Program-made: the position numbers and the translations under genes
Part shown: positions 8,163 to 16,119 of the stretch, in pieces
How the letters are laid out: the number at the start of each line of letters is the position of its first letter
How positions within the stretch are numbered: the first letter of the stretch is position 1
Notes under the pieces: generated by a model
Database searches by the model: none
Told to the model about the DNA's origin: nothing
The model's input: only the letters and a program-made list of their open reading frames with translations
Assembly (NCBI RefSeq): GCF_001010805.1
Contig: NZ_CP011477.1
Span: forward strand, 3,218,501 to 3,282,500
Direction of reading: 5' to 3'
Origin: Spongiibacter sp. IMCC21906
GTDB lineage: Bacteria; Pseudomonadota; Gammaproteobacteria; Pseudomonadales; Spongiibacteraceae
Length of the DNA: 64,000 nucleotides

Positions 8163-9185
8163 ATGAAACTTAAAACACTCGCAATAGATTTGGCAAAAAA
8201 TACGTTCTACCTTGTGGGCTTTGATCTGGACAATCAGCCCGTGTGGCGCAAGAAGCAAAGCCGCCGACAGCTAGAAATCTTTATTGCCAAACAAGAACCC
8301 CACCTTATTGTCATGGAAGCCTGCGCCAGCGCGCATCATTGGGCCCGCCGATTCAGCCAGCTTGGTCATCAGGTCAAACTATTACCGCCTCAGCATGTTA
8401 AAGCTTATCTTCGCGGGCAGAAGAATGACTATAACGATGCCCAAGCCATCGGCGAAGCATCTCTTCATGGCGTCACACGAAGCGTGCCAGTCAAAACGGT
8501 TGAGCAACAAGACAAGCAGGCCTTTCACCGTATCCGTCGTCAGCTCATGGGTGAACAGACGCGAATCATCAATCAGTTGCGGGGGTTATTGGGCGAGTAC
8601 GGCATCATCATTGATACCGGTATTCACCAAGCAAACAAAGCGATCCCCCTTATCCTTGAGGATGCTGAGAATGGTCTGACGCCAAAGTTACGTGAGTTAG
8701 TATACCGGCAGTACCAGCGCTATCTCGTACTCAGAGAGGAGCTGGCATGGTATGAGCAACAGCTTGAGCAGGTGGCGAAAACCGATCCCGATGTTAAGCG
8801 CTTACAAGATGTGCCGGGATTCGGCCCCGTGAACGCTAATGTCCTGTGTAGTTGGCTAGGCGACGGCACTCAATTCAGTCGTGCTAGAGACGCCTCCGCA
8901 GCGCTGGGGGTCGTCCCGAGGCAGCATACGACCGGTGGGCATGACCGTTTATATGGCATTACGAAGCGGGGTGATAGTTATGTTCGCAGCATGGTCGTAC
9001 ATGGCGCTCGAGCAGTGGTCAGCCGTGCCAAAGGAAAAACAGATGCTCTGAGCCACTGGATAAATCAACTGGTAGCAAGGAGAGGCTTCAACAAAGCCGC
9101 TATTGCGTTGACCAATAAAATGATTCGCATTGCTTGGGTGTTAGTTACCCGAGGCGAGCGCTATAAACCCGCTCTGAGTATGTAA
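8163..9185 (+). CDS. IS110/IS1111-family transposase (DEDD recombinase)
   Basis: 340 residues, full length. The N-terminal RuvC-like domain shows the DEDD residues: Asp9 in LAIDLAKNTF, Glu52 in VMEACASAHHWARR, and Asp89/Asp92 in GQKNDYNDAQAIGEA. The C-terminal Tnp domain starts near 215 with the HhH-like DVPGFGPVNANVLCSWLGDG and contains the candidate catalytic Ser region RGDSYVRSMVVHGARA. These enzymes insert a circular intermediate at sites chosen by an RNA made from the element. A good ribosome binding site (GGGAGAA) precedes the ATG. No defect is visible, so the element may be active. Confidence 0.92.
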   Translation: MKLKTLAIDLAKNTFYLVGFDLDNQPVWRKKQSRRQLEIFIAKQEPHLIVMEACASAHHWARRFSQLGHQVKLLPPQHVKAYLRGQKNDYNDAQAIGEASLHGVTRSVPVKTVEQQDKQAFHRIRRQLMGEQTRIINQLRGLLGEYGIIIDTGIHQANKAIPLILEDAENGLTPKLRELVYRQYQRYLVLREELAWYEQQLEQVAKTDPDVKRLQDVPGFGPVNANVLCSWLGDGTQFSRARDASAALGVVPRQHTTGGHDRLYGITKRGDSYVRSMVVHGARAVVSRAKGKTDALSHWINQLVARRGFNKAAIALTNKMIRIAWVLVTRGERYKPALSM

Positions 9186-9289
9186 GCAGACAAAACAGAA
9201 AAGAAAAATCAGTAAGGGGTAAGTACTTCCCCCCAAGGTTGCGTAGGTAAAAGCAGAGATAGCAGCACAGGTGAGACCGGCATACTGTA

Positions 9290-9450
9290 AACCTGAATCC
9301 CCCGTTGACCCGATTCCTGAATCGATTAGGTCGTATTAACGTATAGGGCAGTGTGCGCGGATATTTATCGAGGCCAGAAGCTCAGCTTCAATAATAGGCC
9401 GGATATACGACAGCAAACCTGGTTCTGTTACCCGCTATTACCTTGCAAAA
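9290..9450 (+). ncRNA. Candidate seekRNA/bridge RNA in the right end of the IS1111-type element
   Basis: Members of the IS1111 group encode a short guide RNA in the 3' non-coding end. This stretch contains local hairpins: CGATTC/GAATCG at 9311-9324, and GAAGC/GCTTC (9377-9389) inside a GGCC/GGCC stem (9372-9400). It also holds ATTAACGTATAGG (9335-9347), which differs by one inserted base from the left genomic flank ATTAACGATAGG (8067-8078). A second match, ATATACG (9403-9409), recurs at the right junction (9463-9469). The exact RNA ends are unknown. Confidence 0.5.
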
Positions 9451-9464
9451 GAGGAGGAGACCAT

Positions 9465-9684
9465 ATACGGGGGATGGCACTCATCTCACTCTGTCAATTA
9501 CACCGTCCCATCCACAATGGGCCAGCACACGTAATCGATAATTCTCAACCTTTCCAAAACAATACACTCCCGTAATCACTTAGGGCGTCGTCATTATGCT
9601 TTCTCATTACGGCCAAACGCACCGAACTACAAGGGCCGTAGTTTTTGTTATTTGATGCGTCTGACTTCAGGCGAGTATACGGCG
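9465..9684. other. Intergenic DNA right of the IS
   Basis: No gene seen. A small hairpin AACTAC/GTAGTT (9625-9643) followed by a T run can end plus-strand transcripts coming from the insertion sequence. Nothing else was recognised. Confidence 0.4.
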
Positions 9685-10593
9685 CTAGCGACCCAAAAAC
9701 TCTACAGCGTTGTCGTGTAGGATTCTTTGCAATGTCTTATCTCGCAGGCCGAGTTCGCTAAGTTCATCTGCACAGCGTTTCAGATCAAAGCCGTTGGAGC
9801 CAATCATAATTTTATTGCGAAGCTGTCGATCCATCGCGCGGATAAGCTCGGGATCCAGTGTCTTGGGGAAATACGCAGAAATATCGCCATATACGTTCGG
9901 GTGACGCCACAACATGGAAATGAACTCTGCCGTCCAGGGCCAGCCAGTGTGGGACAGGTTGATTTTCAGGGTGGGAAACTCAATAGCGACATCGTCCACC
10001 AGCATCGGCCGACCCACATTGCTCGGCAGCGGCTCGGCAGAGTGCCCGACCTGCAAACCCACTGGCACTCCCAGTTCTACGCACTTAGCATAAAGGGGGT
10101 AGCAGCGGCGGTCATTGGGCGCTATACCAAACGTAATCGGGTGGAAGTAAACATAGGTAAAGCCCTGCTCCCGCACGCAACGTTCGATAACGGCTAAACT
10201 TTCGCTGATACGAAATGGATTGTAGCTGGCACCGCCGATAAAACGATCAGGATCGGCCTTCACCGCCTGCGCCACCACATCTTCTGACAAATCCATAATC
10301 AGTTGATGATGCGAGTAGTAGGACCACATTTTCATGCAGGTTAAAACAACAGTTTCCGCGCCGGTGCGTGCCATGTCTTTGTAAGCGCGATCCAGGTCTA
10401 GCGTGGGATCGGGTTCGGTGGGCGGATTCTCTACGTCCACCACCCGGCCCCATTGGGTGGTGATCTGGCCATCTTTGAGCAGAGGTCGCAGCGTGGTGCG
10501 GACCATGGTTTGAAACTCTTCGTATTGGAATTCGGGACCCGACAGCCCCGGCGCCACGAATGGCGCGTAGTTCATCACATCGATGATTCCCAT
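9685..10593 (-). CDS. Amidohydrolase family protein (ACMSD/amidohydrolase-2 type)
   Basis: 302 residues, a TIM-barrel hydrolase/decarboxylase. Visible family features are GGASYNPFR near 110, YVYFHPITFG near 150, the metal-ligand region GVPVGLQVGHSAEPLPSN near 185, INLSHTGWPW near 220 and the C-terminal MIGSNGFDLKRC near 268 in place of the usual GSDxP block. The N-terminal HxH metal motif is not obvious (the protein starts MGIIDVMNYAPF), so zinc binding may be unusual. Likely substrates are small carboxylated or aromatic compounds; the exact reaction cannot be named. A good ribosome binding site (AGGAGG) precedes the start. It stands alone, convergent to the IS. Confidence 0.75.
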   Translation of the reverse strand: MGIIDVMNYAPFVAPGLSGPEFQYEEFQTMVRTTLRPLLKDGQITTQWGRVVDVENPPTEPDPTLDLDRAYKDMARTGAETVVLTCMKMWSYYSHHQLIMDLSEDVVAQAVKADPDRFIGGASYNPFRISESLAVIERCVREQGFTYVYFHPITFGIAPNDRRCYPLYAKCVELGVPVGLQVGHSAEPLPSNVGRPMLVDDVAIEFPTLKINLSHTGWPWTAEFISMLWRHPNVYGDISAYFPKTLDPELIRAMDRQLRNKIMIGSNGFDLKRCADELSELGLRDKTLQRILHDNAVEFLGR

Positions 10594-10975
10594 AAACGAT
10601 TGCCTCCTAAATGTCAGTTGTTAGGGAAACTTGATCAGCACTCCATTTATCGTAAAAATCATTGATTCGCTGCATCGCAAGAACGTGATACCCAGCAATT
10701 CGTTTTCTATTCATAGCTTTTGACAATAGTGGTTTGAAAGCACTCCCTTATCAACATGAGAGTGCTCATGAACCACCATACCGTCACCACAACAGAATTC
10801 ACGCGGCACTATAAATATTGTGTATAAAAACCCCCTTCTCCTTAATGGGAAAGAGACTAAAACGCTAACCAGACACGGCGGGGTTTCTCAGTTCTCTTAT
10901 ACCTGCACTTGTACGACGTTTAAGCATTTTCGCTAGCGAATTTGCATCGGCGTATCCGAGCAACCCCGCTATTCC
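10594..10975. other. Intergenic region with a long imperfect hairpin
   Basis: No gene recognised between the amidohydrolase start and the glucokinase stop. Arms at 10729-10745 and 10760-10776 pair at 13 of 17 positions around a 14-base loop (AGCACTC/GAGTGCT at the loop side). No T run follows, so it is not a simple terminator. Confidence 0.45.
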
Positions 10976-11947
10976 TCAGTCACGCAATAGCGCCGCCGCG
11001 CCCATCAAGCCCAAGTTTTCCCTAACAATAACTTTTATAGGCACCTCAGCAAGATAGGCTTCAAAACGGCCTTTTGCTTCAAAACGCTGGCGGAAATTGC
11101 TGTCACGCAAGAACCCCAGTAGCTGAGGTACGATACCACCGGCAATATACACTCCACCTTTGGCGCCTAGCGTAAGTGCTAAATTTCCTGCCGTCGCACC
11201 GAGTATGTCGCAAAACATCGACAAGGCCTCCTTAGCCACCCCATCCGCACCGTTAAGCGCAGCCCGAGTCACTTGTTCAGGCGTTTTGCAATCGGCGTTA
11301 ACCCCAGCGATTTTGGATAGCGCCATGTATAACGCATAAATCCCCCGACCGGATAAAAGCCGTTCGACGGACACACGCTGATATTGTTGCTGCAGATAAC
11401 GCAGAACCGCTATTTCTTGTTCATTTACCGGGGCAAAATCCACATGCCCGCCTTCACCCTCGACCACAAGATAGCCTTGCTCTGTAGAAACGAGACTGCA
11501 AACCCCCAAGCCCGTTCCCGGCCCCAGTACAGCTATCGGCCTGTTTGCACACCCCTTCTTGCCACCAATTTGCTGCCAATCATTCAGCCCTAAGAAAGGA
11601 ATAGCGTGGCCCACTGCGGCAAAGTCATTGAGCAAGCTGACGCGACCTCCCCCTAAGAGCTCAGATAAGCTTTTACGGGAAAATCGCCAAGGGCTATTGG
11701 TAAAACGAATGACAGCTTCATCAACGGGGCAGGCTACGGCAAAACAAGCACGCTCAGGGAGGGGCAACCACTCAGATATCTCAGTAACGTCAGATAAAAA
11801 CCGCGTTAAGACCTGGTCAAAATTAGCGTAGTCTGCCACCGAATAACGGCGAATGCCGTGCAGCCCGCCTGTTGTGGCATCATGAATACCGAAGCGTGCA
11901 TTGGTACCGCCAATATCAGCCACCATACTCCATGGTTTTAACCCCAT
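10976..11947 (-). CDS. glk: Glucokinase
   Basis: 323 residues, full length for the proteobacterial Glk (ROK-unrelated) family. Motifs are the phosphate loop ADIGGTNARFG (10-20), the catalytic region LLNDFAAVGHA (105-115), the adenosine motif LGPGTGLGV (141-149), EGEGGHVDFAP (163-173) and the C-terminal AGGIVPQLL and NLGLMGAAALL. It phosphorylates glucose with ATP in the cytoplasm to give glucose 6-phosphate for the Entner-Doudoroff or Embden-Meyerhof pathway. It is not beside edd/eda or zwf here. Confidence 0.93.
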   Translation of the reverse strand: MGLKPWSMVADIGGTNARFGIHDATTGGLHGIRRYSVADYANFDQVLTRFLSDVTEISEWLPLPERACFAVACPVDEAVIRFTNSPWRFSRKSLSELLGGGRVSLLNDFAAVGHAIPFLGLNDWQQIGGKKGCANRPIAVLGPGTGLGVCSLVSTEQGYLVVEGEGGHVDFAPVNEQEIAVLRYLQQQYQRVSVERLLSGRGIYALYMALSKIAGVNADCKTPEQVTRAALNGADGVAKEALSMFCDILGATAGNLALTLGAKGGVYIAGGIVPQLLGFLRDSNFRQRFEAKGRFEAYLAEVPIKVIVRENLGLMGAAALLRD

Positions 11948-12032
11948 TCGTCACGTGCTCTTTATGACCAAAGACCAGCTTACGTTATCGAAGTCCTGCC
12001 GCTATCGCTAGCAGAAATCGATAAGCATAAAC

Positions 12033-13268
12033 TTAACGGTTAGGAAAAATAACTCGGAATTCGGTACCTTTGCCTGACTCTCCACCAACCTCTATACGGC
12101 CACCGTGACGATCAATGATTTTTTTACAAATGGCCAAACCAATACCTGTGCCTTCAAATTCTTCCCTGTTATTTAGTCGCTCAAAAACACCAAATATCTT
12201 GCTGCGACAACGGGGATCAATACCAATGCCATTGTCCCTGACGTACAAGCCTATTTCGTTTTCCGCCACATCGTCCAAGCGACCAATGCTTATCTGTGGT
12301 GACTGACTTCTGGCGCTAAACTTGACGGCATTGCTGATTAAATTGGACATTAGCTGCTGAAATTGCGGGGCAATCAGCATCGCCTGCCCCAATGGACTTT
12401 TATTCACGTCAGTACCAATTTCAGCAATACGAACTGACAAATCGCTCAGAACATTGTCGACAATTTCGTCCATATTGGTATCGCTAAACTGCTCATTATT
12501 ACTACCAACAACCGTATAAGAGCGCAGATCATCAATCAGTATCGTCATTCTACTGGCGGCACTGGTGACAAAATTGATCATCTGGGATTCTTGCTCGCTT
12601 GTACGACCTGCAAGGCTGTTATCAAGCAGCTCGCCCATTGAGGTAATGGTACGCAGTGGCTCTTTTAAATCATGGGACGCAATGTAGGTGAAATGCTGTA
12701 ATGCCTCGTTGCTCTCAGCCAGCTCATGATTGCGCCGCTCCAGCTCCGCTTTGACGCGATTTAACTCATCAATCTCCGCGGTGCGTTCTTCCACTAAATT
12801 TTGGAGTTTATGCGAAAGGACCTCAAGCTCCTGCTTCTGAGCCAAATTCCGCTCAGACTCCTCCTGTAAACGTACATTTACTTTGCGCAGAGTTTCATTG
12901 CTAGGCAAAGCCAGCGCCTTGGGCACCAAAGGCCAAACCAAAATTGCTGTGCCTACCGAAGCGACTGCTGTAATCAGCTTGATTGAGCCACTTAACCAGT
13001 AAGCGCCATACCAGACGTTGTATATGTTAACTAAATGAGTCAAGCCACAGGCAAAGATGAATACCCCAAACAGGAGAAACATATAATTAAAATGCAGGTC
13101 ATCGCGCTTCTTTACCAGATAAACCAATGCAATTGGAATAGTAAAATACGATAGGGTAATTAAGACATCGCTAATAACATGTAGCGCGACCAGCTTGTCA
13201 TTCCACAGATAACAATGCCCATGGGGGGGCATTTTATTACCCCACAGTGCATTCCAAAAACCGTCCAT
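12033..13268 (-). CDS. Membrane histidine kinase with an ethylene-receptor-like (ETR1-type) sensor domain
   Basis: 411 residues. The N-terminal third holds three membrane helices (about 28-50, 62-82, 95-117). They contain Asp34 and Tyr41 in HVISDVLITLSYF, and Cys74 and His78 in FACGLTHLVN. Spacings D-Y 7, D-C 40 and C-H 4 equal those of plant ETR1 (Asp25, Tyr32, Cys65, His69), whose Cys/His bind copper for ethylene sensing. A coiled coil (130-190) leads to a HisKA domain with His199 (IASHDLKEPLR) and an ATPase domain with the N box (309-317), DNGIGID (345-351) and GTGIGLAI (373-380). There is no receiver domain and no adjacent response regulator, so it is an orphan kinase. Ethylene as signal is an inference. 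Confidence 0.85.
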   Translation of the reverse strand: MDGFWNALWGNKMPPHGHCYLWNDKLVALHVISDVLITLSYFTIPIALVYLVKKRDDLHFNYMFLLFGVFIFACGLTHLVNIYNVWYGAYWLSGSIKLITAVASVGTAILVWPLVPKALALPSNETLRKVNVRLQEESERNLAQKQELEVLSHKLQNLVEERTAEIDELNRVKAELERRNHELAESNEALQHFTYIASHDLKEPLRTITSMGELLDNSLAGRTSEQESQMINFVTSAASRMTILIDDLRSYTVVGSNNEQFSDTNMDEIVDNVLSDLSVRIAEIGTDVNKSPLGQAMLIAPQFQQLMSNLISNAVKFSARSQSPQISIGRLDDVAENEIGLYVRDNGIGIDPRCRSKIFGVFERLNNREEFEGTGIGLAICKKIIDRHGGRIEVGGESGKGTEFRVIFPNR

Positions 13269-13422
13269 CCACTCGTCTCTTTTAACTACCGCAGTTCAAT
13301 ATTATTACTGTTCTGTCGGTTTAATCAGTAAATCTTACGTCACATTTAATCACCGTCGTGAATTTAAATGTTAAACCTCACCATGGCAATCAAACAACTT
13401 CCCTATGTCAGCTTTATTCAAG

Positions 13423-13983
13423 CTATTCATTTAACGGTGGGCGAGCTCGACTTTCCGGCCAGCGTTGGGGCTGCCGTTTAAAATCTGTCAGGTCATACCC
13501 CATATCAGCAATTTTCTTTTTATAGTGCTGATAATCCGAGTCGGTCATATTCGGGGATCGAGACATCAGCCACACATAGTCTCGGGCGGTTCTGGCGACA
13601 ATAACTGTTTGATAATCCTTCGAAAGATAAGCGATGCGATATTCAGCGTTAAACGGCCATAGAAATTGCATTTCCCAAAGGGCGTTATTAGAGCCTTCAA
13701 CCACAGTTGCGGTTGGGTGATAGGTTTTAAGCTCACCATCAAAACTGCCTTCCCTGAAGCGGTACGTTGTGTGAATCTGGCCATCCTCGTCCAGTCGGTA
13801 CCGTTCTATTCCATTGTAAGCATCCTTCTCTGGATACAGGGGAATAAAACCAATTACATGCCATGCGCCCATAAAGCGTTGAAGATCGACGCTCTCTACC
13901 GCCGGTAACGGAGGCTGACTCTGCCCCACCGAACAGGCAATGCTGACAACACAAGCGATGACAAGTAATATTTTCTGGAACAT
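13423..13983 (-). CDS. blc: Bacterial lipocalin (Blc-like), exported
   Basis: 186 residues. A signal peptide (1-17) ends in SIACS, a weak lipobox, so it may be a lipoprotein. The lipocalin signature region 1 is FMGAWHVIGFIPLY (about 37-50) and later strands include YRIAYLSKDYQTVIVARTARDYVWLMSRSP. Bacterial lipocalins bind lysophospholipids or fatty acids at the outer membrane and are stationary-phase or envelope-stress proteins. It begins a run of small stress-type envelope genes to about 16.7 kb, which fits that role. Confidence 0.88.
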   Translation of the reverse strand: MFQKILLVIACVVSIACSVGQSQPPLPAVESVDLQRFMGAWHVIGFIPLYPEKDAYNGIERYRLDEDGQIHTTYRFREGSFDGELKTYHPTATVVEGSNNALWEMQFLWPFNAEYRIAYLSKDYQTVIVARTARDYVWLMSRSPNMTDSDYQHYKKKIADMGYDLTDFKRQPQRWPESRARPPLNE

Positions 13984-14045
13984 AGCGCCCCCACGTAAAA
14001 ACCTAAATAAGGTTTTATACGCACATTCAGCCAGTTCAGAGCAAC

Positions 14046-14204
14046 CTATCGTTTAGCGATAATCCAAACGGCGTGAATAATCCCCGGGAAATACCCCAAC
14101 AGCGTGAGCAAAATATTTAACCAAAACGCGCCGCCGAACCCGACCTGAAGAAAAACGCCTAAAGGGGGTAATAAAATAGCCACTAAAACTCTTATTAAAT
14201 CCAT
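14046..14204 (-). CDS. yqaE: YqaE/Pmp3 family small membrane protein
   Basis: 52 residues beginning MDLIRVLVAILLPPLGVFLQ. Two hydrophobic helices flank the conserved PPLGVFLQVGFGGAFWLNI and TLLGYFPGIIHAVWII elements of the Pmp3/UPF0057 family. The ATG at 14204 is preceded by AGAGGAC. These proteins affect membrane potential and are induced by salt, cold or stationary phase. It lies 14 bases downstream of the YqjK-like gene and could be the last gene of that operon. Confidence 0.88.
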   Translation of the reverse strand: MDLIRVLVAILLPPLGVFLQVGFGGAFWLNILLTLLGYFPGIIHAVWIIAKR

Positions 14205-14218
14205 ATTAAAGTCCTCTC

Positions 14219-14584
14219 TTATTTACATTCCATTTCTGTTCTACGCGCTTTTACGCGTATCCAAGCAAACTGAAGCCAGCGCTGCACTTGGCGGTCAATC
14301 ACGTCAACGGCAAGCAATCGAGACTCTCTTAACAATCCATGCCAAGGAGATTCAGGCTGTCCGGCGTAGCGCGCCTGACTTGAGCCCGGGCTTGGCCTTT
14401 TGAGTATAGCGTATGTGCAAGCCCCCAAAAGGCCCGCGCCTAACACTGTGGACGGTTTTACCAGCTGATGCCGTCCCTTCGCCATGTATAGGCGTCTAAG
14501 CTGGCGATTCTGCTTTGCCAGTTGGTATCGTCGTCGTTGCACATTCAAAAATTGCTGCTGGAGATTTTGCTCAGAACTCGTCAT
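14219..14584 (-). CDS. YqjK-like small protein
   Basis: 121 residues. A charged Gln/Arg-rich N-terminal helix (QQQFLNVQRRRYQLAKQNRQ) is followed by a short hydrophobic segment (about 47-62) and an amphipathic C-terminus. It overlaps the YqjE-like gene by 14 bases and occupies the place that yqjK has in the enterobacterial yqjD-yqjE-yqjK order. Sequence similarity itself is weak, so the call rests mostly on position and general shape. Function unknown. Confidence 0.55.
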   Translation of the reverse strand: MTSSEQNLQQQFLNVQRRRYQLAKQNRQLRRLYMAKGRHQLVKPSTVLGAGLLGACTYAILKRPSPGSSQARYAGQPESPWHGLLRESRLLAVDVIDRQVQRWLQFAWIRVKARRTEMECK

Positions 14585-14972
14585 TCGCCGCCTCCTTCAC
14601 TGCAGGCATGCTCAACTGACCGATACTTCGTAACAAAAGCCGCCAACTGCCCCATGTCACAAGCAGGGTTAAGATGCAGCAAACAGCAATACCTACCTCA
14701 TTAGGAACACCAAAGTGAATGGCCGTTGAGAGCAGTCCTGCCAACATCAACAGCCACGCGGTGACACCCATCAGCACCATGACCAAACCGCAAACCACCA
14801 CTTTCACTAAAGCCAGCAACCATATTTGTGCTCGCAGCTGCCCGGCCTCAAAGAAAAGTAGAAGCTGATCCATATGCCCAGAAGCCAACCCACTCAGACC
14901 TTCTGGCACTTGGTTGCCAGAATCCTCAGTTTTAGCATTGGCAACTTGGTCATTTTGCTCTGGAGATGACAT
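14571..14972 (-). CDS. yqjE: YqjE-like phage-holin-family membrane protein
   Basis: 133 residues. An acidic N-terminal tail (1-35) is followed by two long hydrophobic helices (about 50-82 and 92-112): LVKVVVCGLVMVLMGVTAWL and VGIAVCCILTLLVTWGSWRL. This is the layout of the YqjE/phage holin family encoded next to the ribosome-associated membrane protein YqjD. It is downstream of the DUF883 gene by 26 bases and probably co-transcribed. Role: stationary-phase membrane stress, mechanism unknown. Confidence 0.75.
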   Translation of the reverse strand: MSSPEQNDQVANAKTEDSGNQVPEGLSGLASGHMDQLLLFFEAGQLRAQIWLLALVKVVVCGLVMVLMGVTAWLLMLAGLLSTAIHFGVPNEVGIAVCCILTLLVTWGSWRLLLRSIGQLSMPAVKEAANDEF

Positions 14973-14998
14973 TTTTATGTCCTAAACAAAAAGGGGAG

Positions 14999-15313
14999 TT
15001 ATTTCCTGAATAAAAAGGCCACAACTGCGCCGACCAAAAATGCCAAGCCTATTGTCTTCAACGGATTAGTTCGCGTGTAATCGCTAACCGCGCTACTCAC
15101 CTCATCCGAACGGTTCTTTGCTGAATTGGCCAATTGCTCAGCCTGCTTACGTAACTCATCCGCCAGGTTATGGAGCTTTTCTTCTCCACTACCTGCCATA
15201 GTCGCTGCACGGTTCACCGCGTCATGGGCCCTCTGCGCAGCTCGGTCCACTTTGTCATGTGCTCCTGCTGTGGCTTGTTCATCTACATAAGAGTTTGATG
15301 ATTCTTGTGCCAT
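14999..15313 (-). CDS. yqjD: DUF883 family protein (YqjD/ElaB-like)
   Basis: 104 residues from the ATG at 15313, which has an excellent ribosome binding site (AAGGAGAAGG); the frame extends upstream but without support. A long amphipathic helical region (20-85) is followed by one C-terminal membrane helix ending in the typical TNPLKTIGLAFLVGAVVAFL and a basic tail FRK. YqjD, ElaB and YgaM anchor inactive ribosomes to the inner membrane in stationary phase. It is divergent from the DUF1328 gene, with a palindrome at 15424-15444 between them. Confidence 0.88.
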   Translation of the reverse strand: MAQESSNSYVDEQATAGAHDKVDRAAQRAHDAVNRAATMAGSGEEKLHNLADELRKQAEQLANSAKNRSDEVSSAVSDYTRTNPLKTIGLAFLVGAVVAFLFRK

Positions 15314-15423
15314 AAGACCTTCTCCTTTTAACGTTTCCAAAAAAGTACCTTAACAATTACGATGGCAAGCTCGCAGGTAAAGTTCAGTTTTAATATTTAA
15401 AAAATCAAACTTAATCACCCACC

Positions 15424-15444
15424 TGTTAACAACCCCGGTTAACA
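15424..15444. promoter_or_regulatory. Inverted repeat in the divergent yqjD / DUF1328 promoter region
   Basis: TGTTAAC (15424-15430) and GTTAACA (15438-15444) are perfect reverse complements with a 7-base spacer. It lies 111 bases from the yqjD-like start and 134 bases from the DUF1328 start. The regulator is unknown. Confidence 0.4.
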
Positions 15445-15577
15445 ATGGGTTTAGCGGTTTTTCCTTCATTCTCCCCCTGCTTTTTTATAACGCTATCAAA
15501 ATACAAAAAATAAAATATTGGAACTGATTTCATAAAGACTGTCTGATTAACTGAAGTCATTAACATTAGGAGAATTT

Positions 15578-15754
15578 ATGCTCGGCTGGTCGCTGGTATT
15601 TTTTCTGGTTGCCGTTATCGCAGCGGCGTTGGGCTTCGGTGGCATTGCAGGTGCAGCAACAGGTATCGCCAAGATACTGTTTTTTGTCTTCCTCGCATTG
15701 CTAATTATTTCTCTGGTTGCACAAGCGGCTAGAGGCCGTCCTCCCAAGCTATAA
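15578..15754 (+). CDS. DUF1328 family small membrane protein (YtjA-like)
   Basis: 58 residues beginning [20 protein letters not shown]. Two hydrophobic helices surround the conserved [20 protein letters not shown] element that defines DUF1328. A clear ribosome binding site (TTAGGAGA) lies before the ATG. These tiny membrane proteins are common in stress loci beside CsbD and BON-domain genes, as here. Function unknown. Confidence 0.9.
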   Translation: MLGWSLVFFLVAVIAAALGFGGIAGAATGIAKILFFVFLALLIISLVAQAARGRPPKL

Positions 15755-15801
15755 GCGAGAACACGGACCTTTAACGTAAAACTTAAACATGGAGAATGAC
15801 G

Positions 15802-16002
15802 ATGAATAGAGATGTTGCAGAAGGTAAATGGAAACAGTTTAAAGGCCAAATCAAAGAAAAGTGGGCAGATCTGACAGACGACGATTTGGACCAAGCTGAA
15901 GGTAGCAGTGACCGATTTGTCGGCATACTGCAAGAGCGTTATGGCTTAGCCAAAGATGAAGCCCAAAAGCAGTTTGAAGAGCTGAAGAAAAAGATATCTT
16001 AA
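15802..16002 (+). CDS. CsbD family stress-response protein
   Basis: 66 residues. The conserved CsbD core is MNRDVAEGKWKQFKGQIKEK, then WADLTDDDLDQAEG and a C-terminal helix. The ATG at 15802 is chosen over one at 15796 because GGAG at 15791 is then properly spaced. CsbD-like proteins are small, acidic, soluble general-stress proteins of unknown mechanism. It is 47 bases downstream of DUF1328 and ends at the terminator at 16021-16044. Confidence 0.92.
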   Translation: MNRDVAEGKWKQFKGQIKEKWADLTDDDLDQAEGSSDRFVGILQERYGLAKDEAQKQFEELKKKIS

Positions 16003-16020
16003 CGATCTCTTTTTCGAATC

Positions 16021-16044
16021 AGGCGCCTCAAAGGCGCCTTTTTT
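16021..16044 (+). terminator. Rho-independent terminator after the CsbD gene
   Basis: AGGCGCCT (16021-16028), loop CAA, AGGCGCCT (16032-16039), then a run of T. Placed 18 bases after the CsbD stop. Confidence 0.9.
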
Positions 16045-16119
16045 ATTCTCGAAAGCATGAGCTGCTGTAAAAAAACAGTATCAAAATCTAGTTATTTCTA
16101 GGAAGCAAAGGAGTTCACT

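Larger units (their letters stand above)
8079..9464 (+). mobile_element. IS110-family insertion sequence, IS1111 type
   Basis: A DEDD transposase gene is bounded by a perfect 14-bp inverted repeat: ATGGTCTCCTCCTC at 8079-8092 and GAGGAGGAGACCAT at 9451-9464. Subterminal inverted repeats of 11-14 bp define the IS1111 subgroup; classical IS110 members lack them. The left non-coding end is short (about 84 bp) and the right one long (about 280 bp), as expected when the guide RNA is encoded downstream of the transposase. No target duplication is expected in this family. The true tips probably lie a few bases outside the repeats. Confidence 0.85.
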
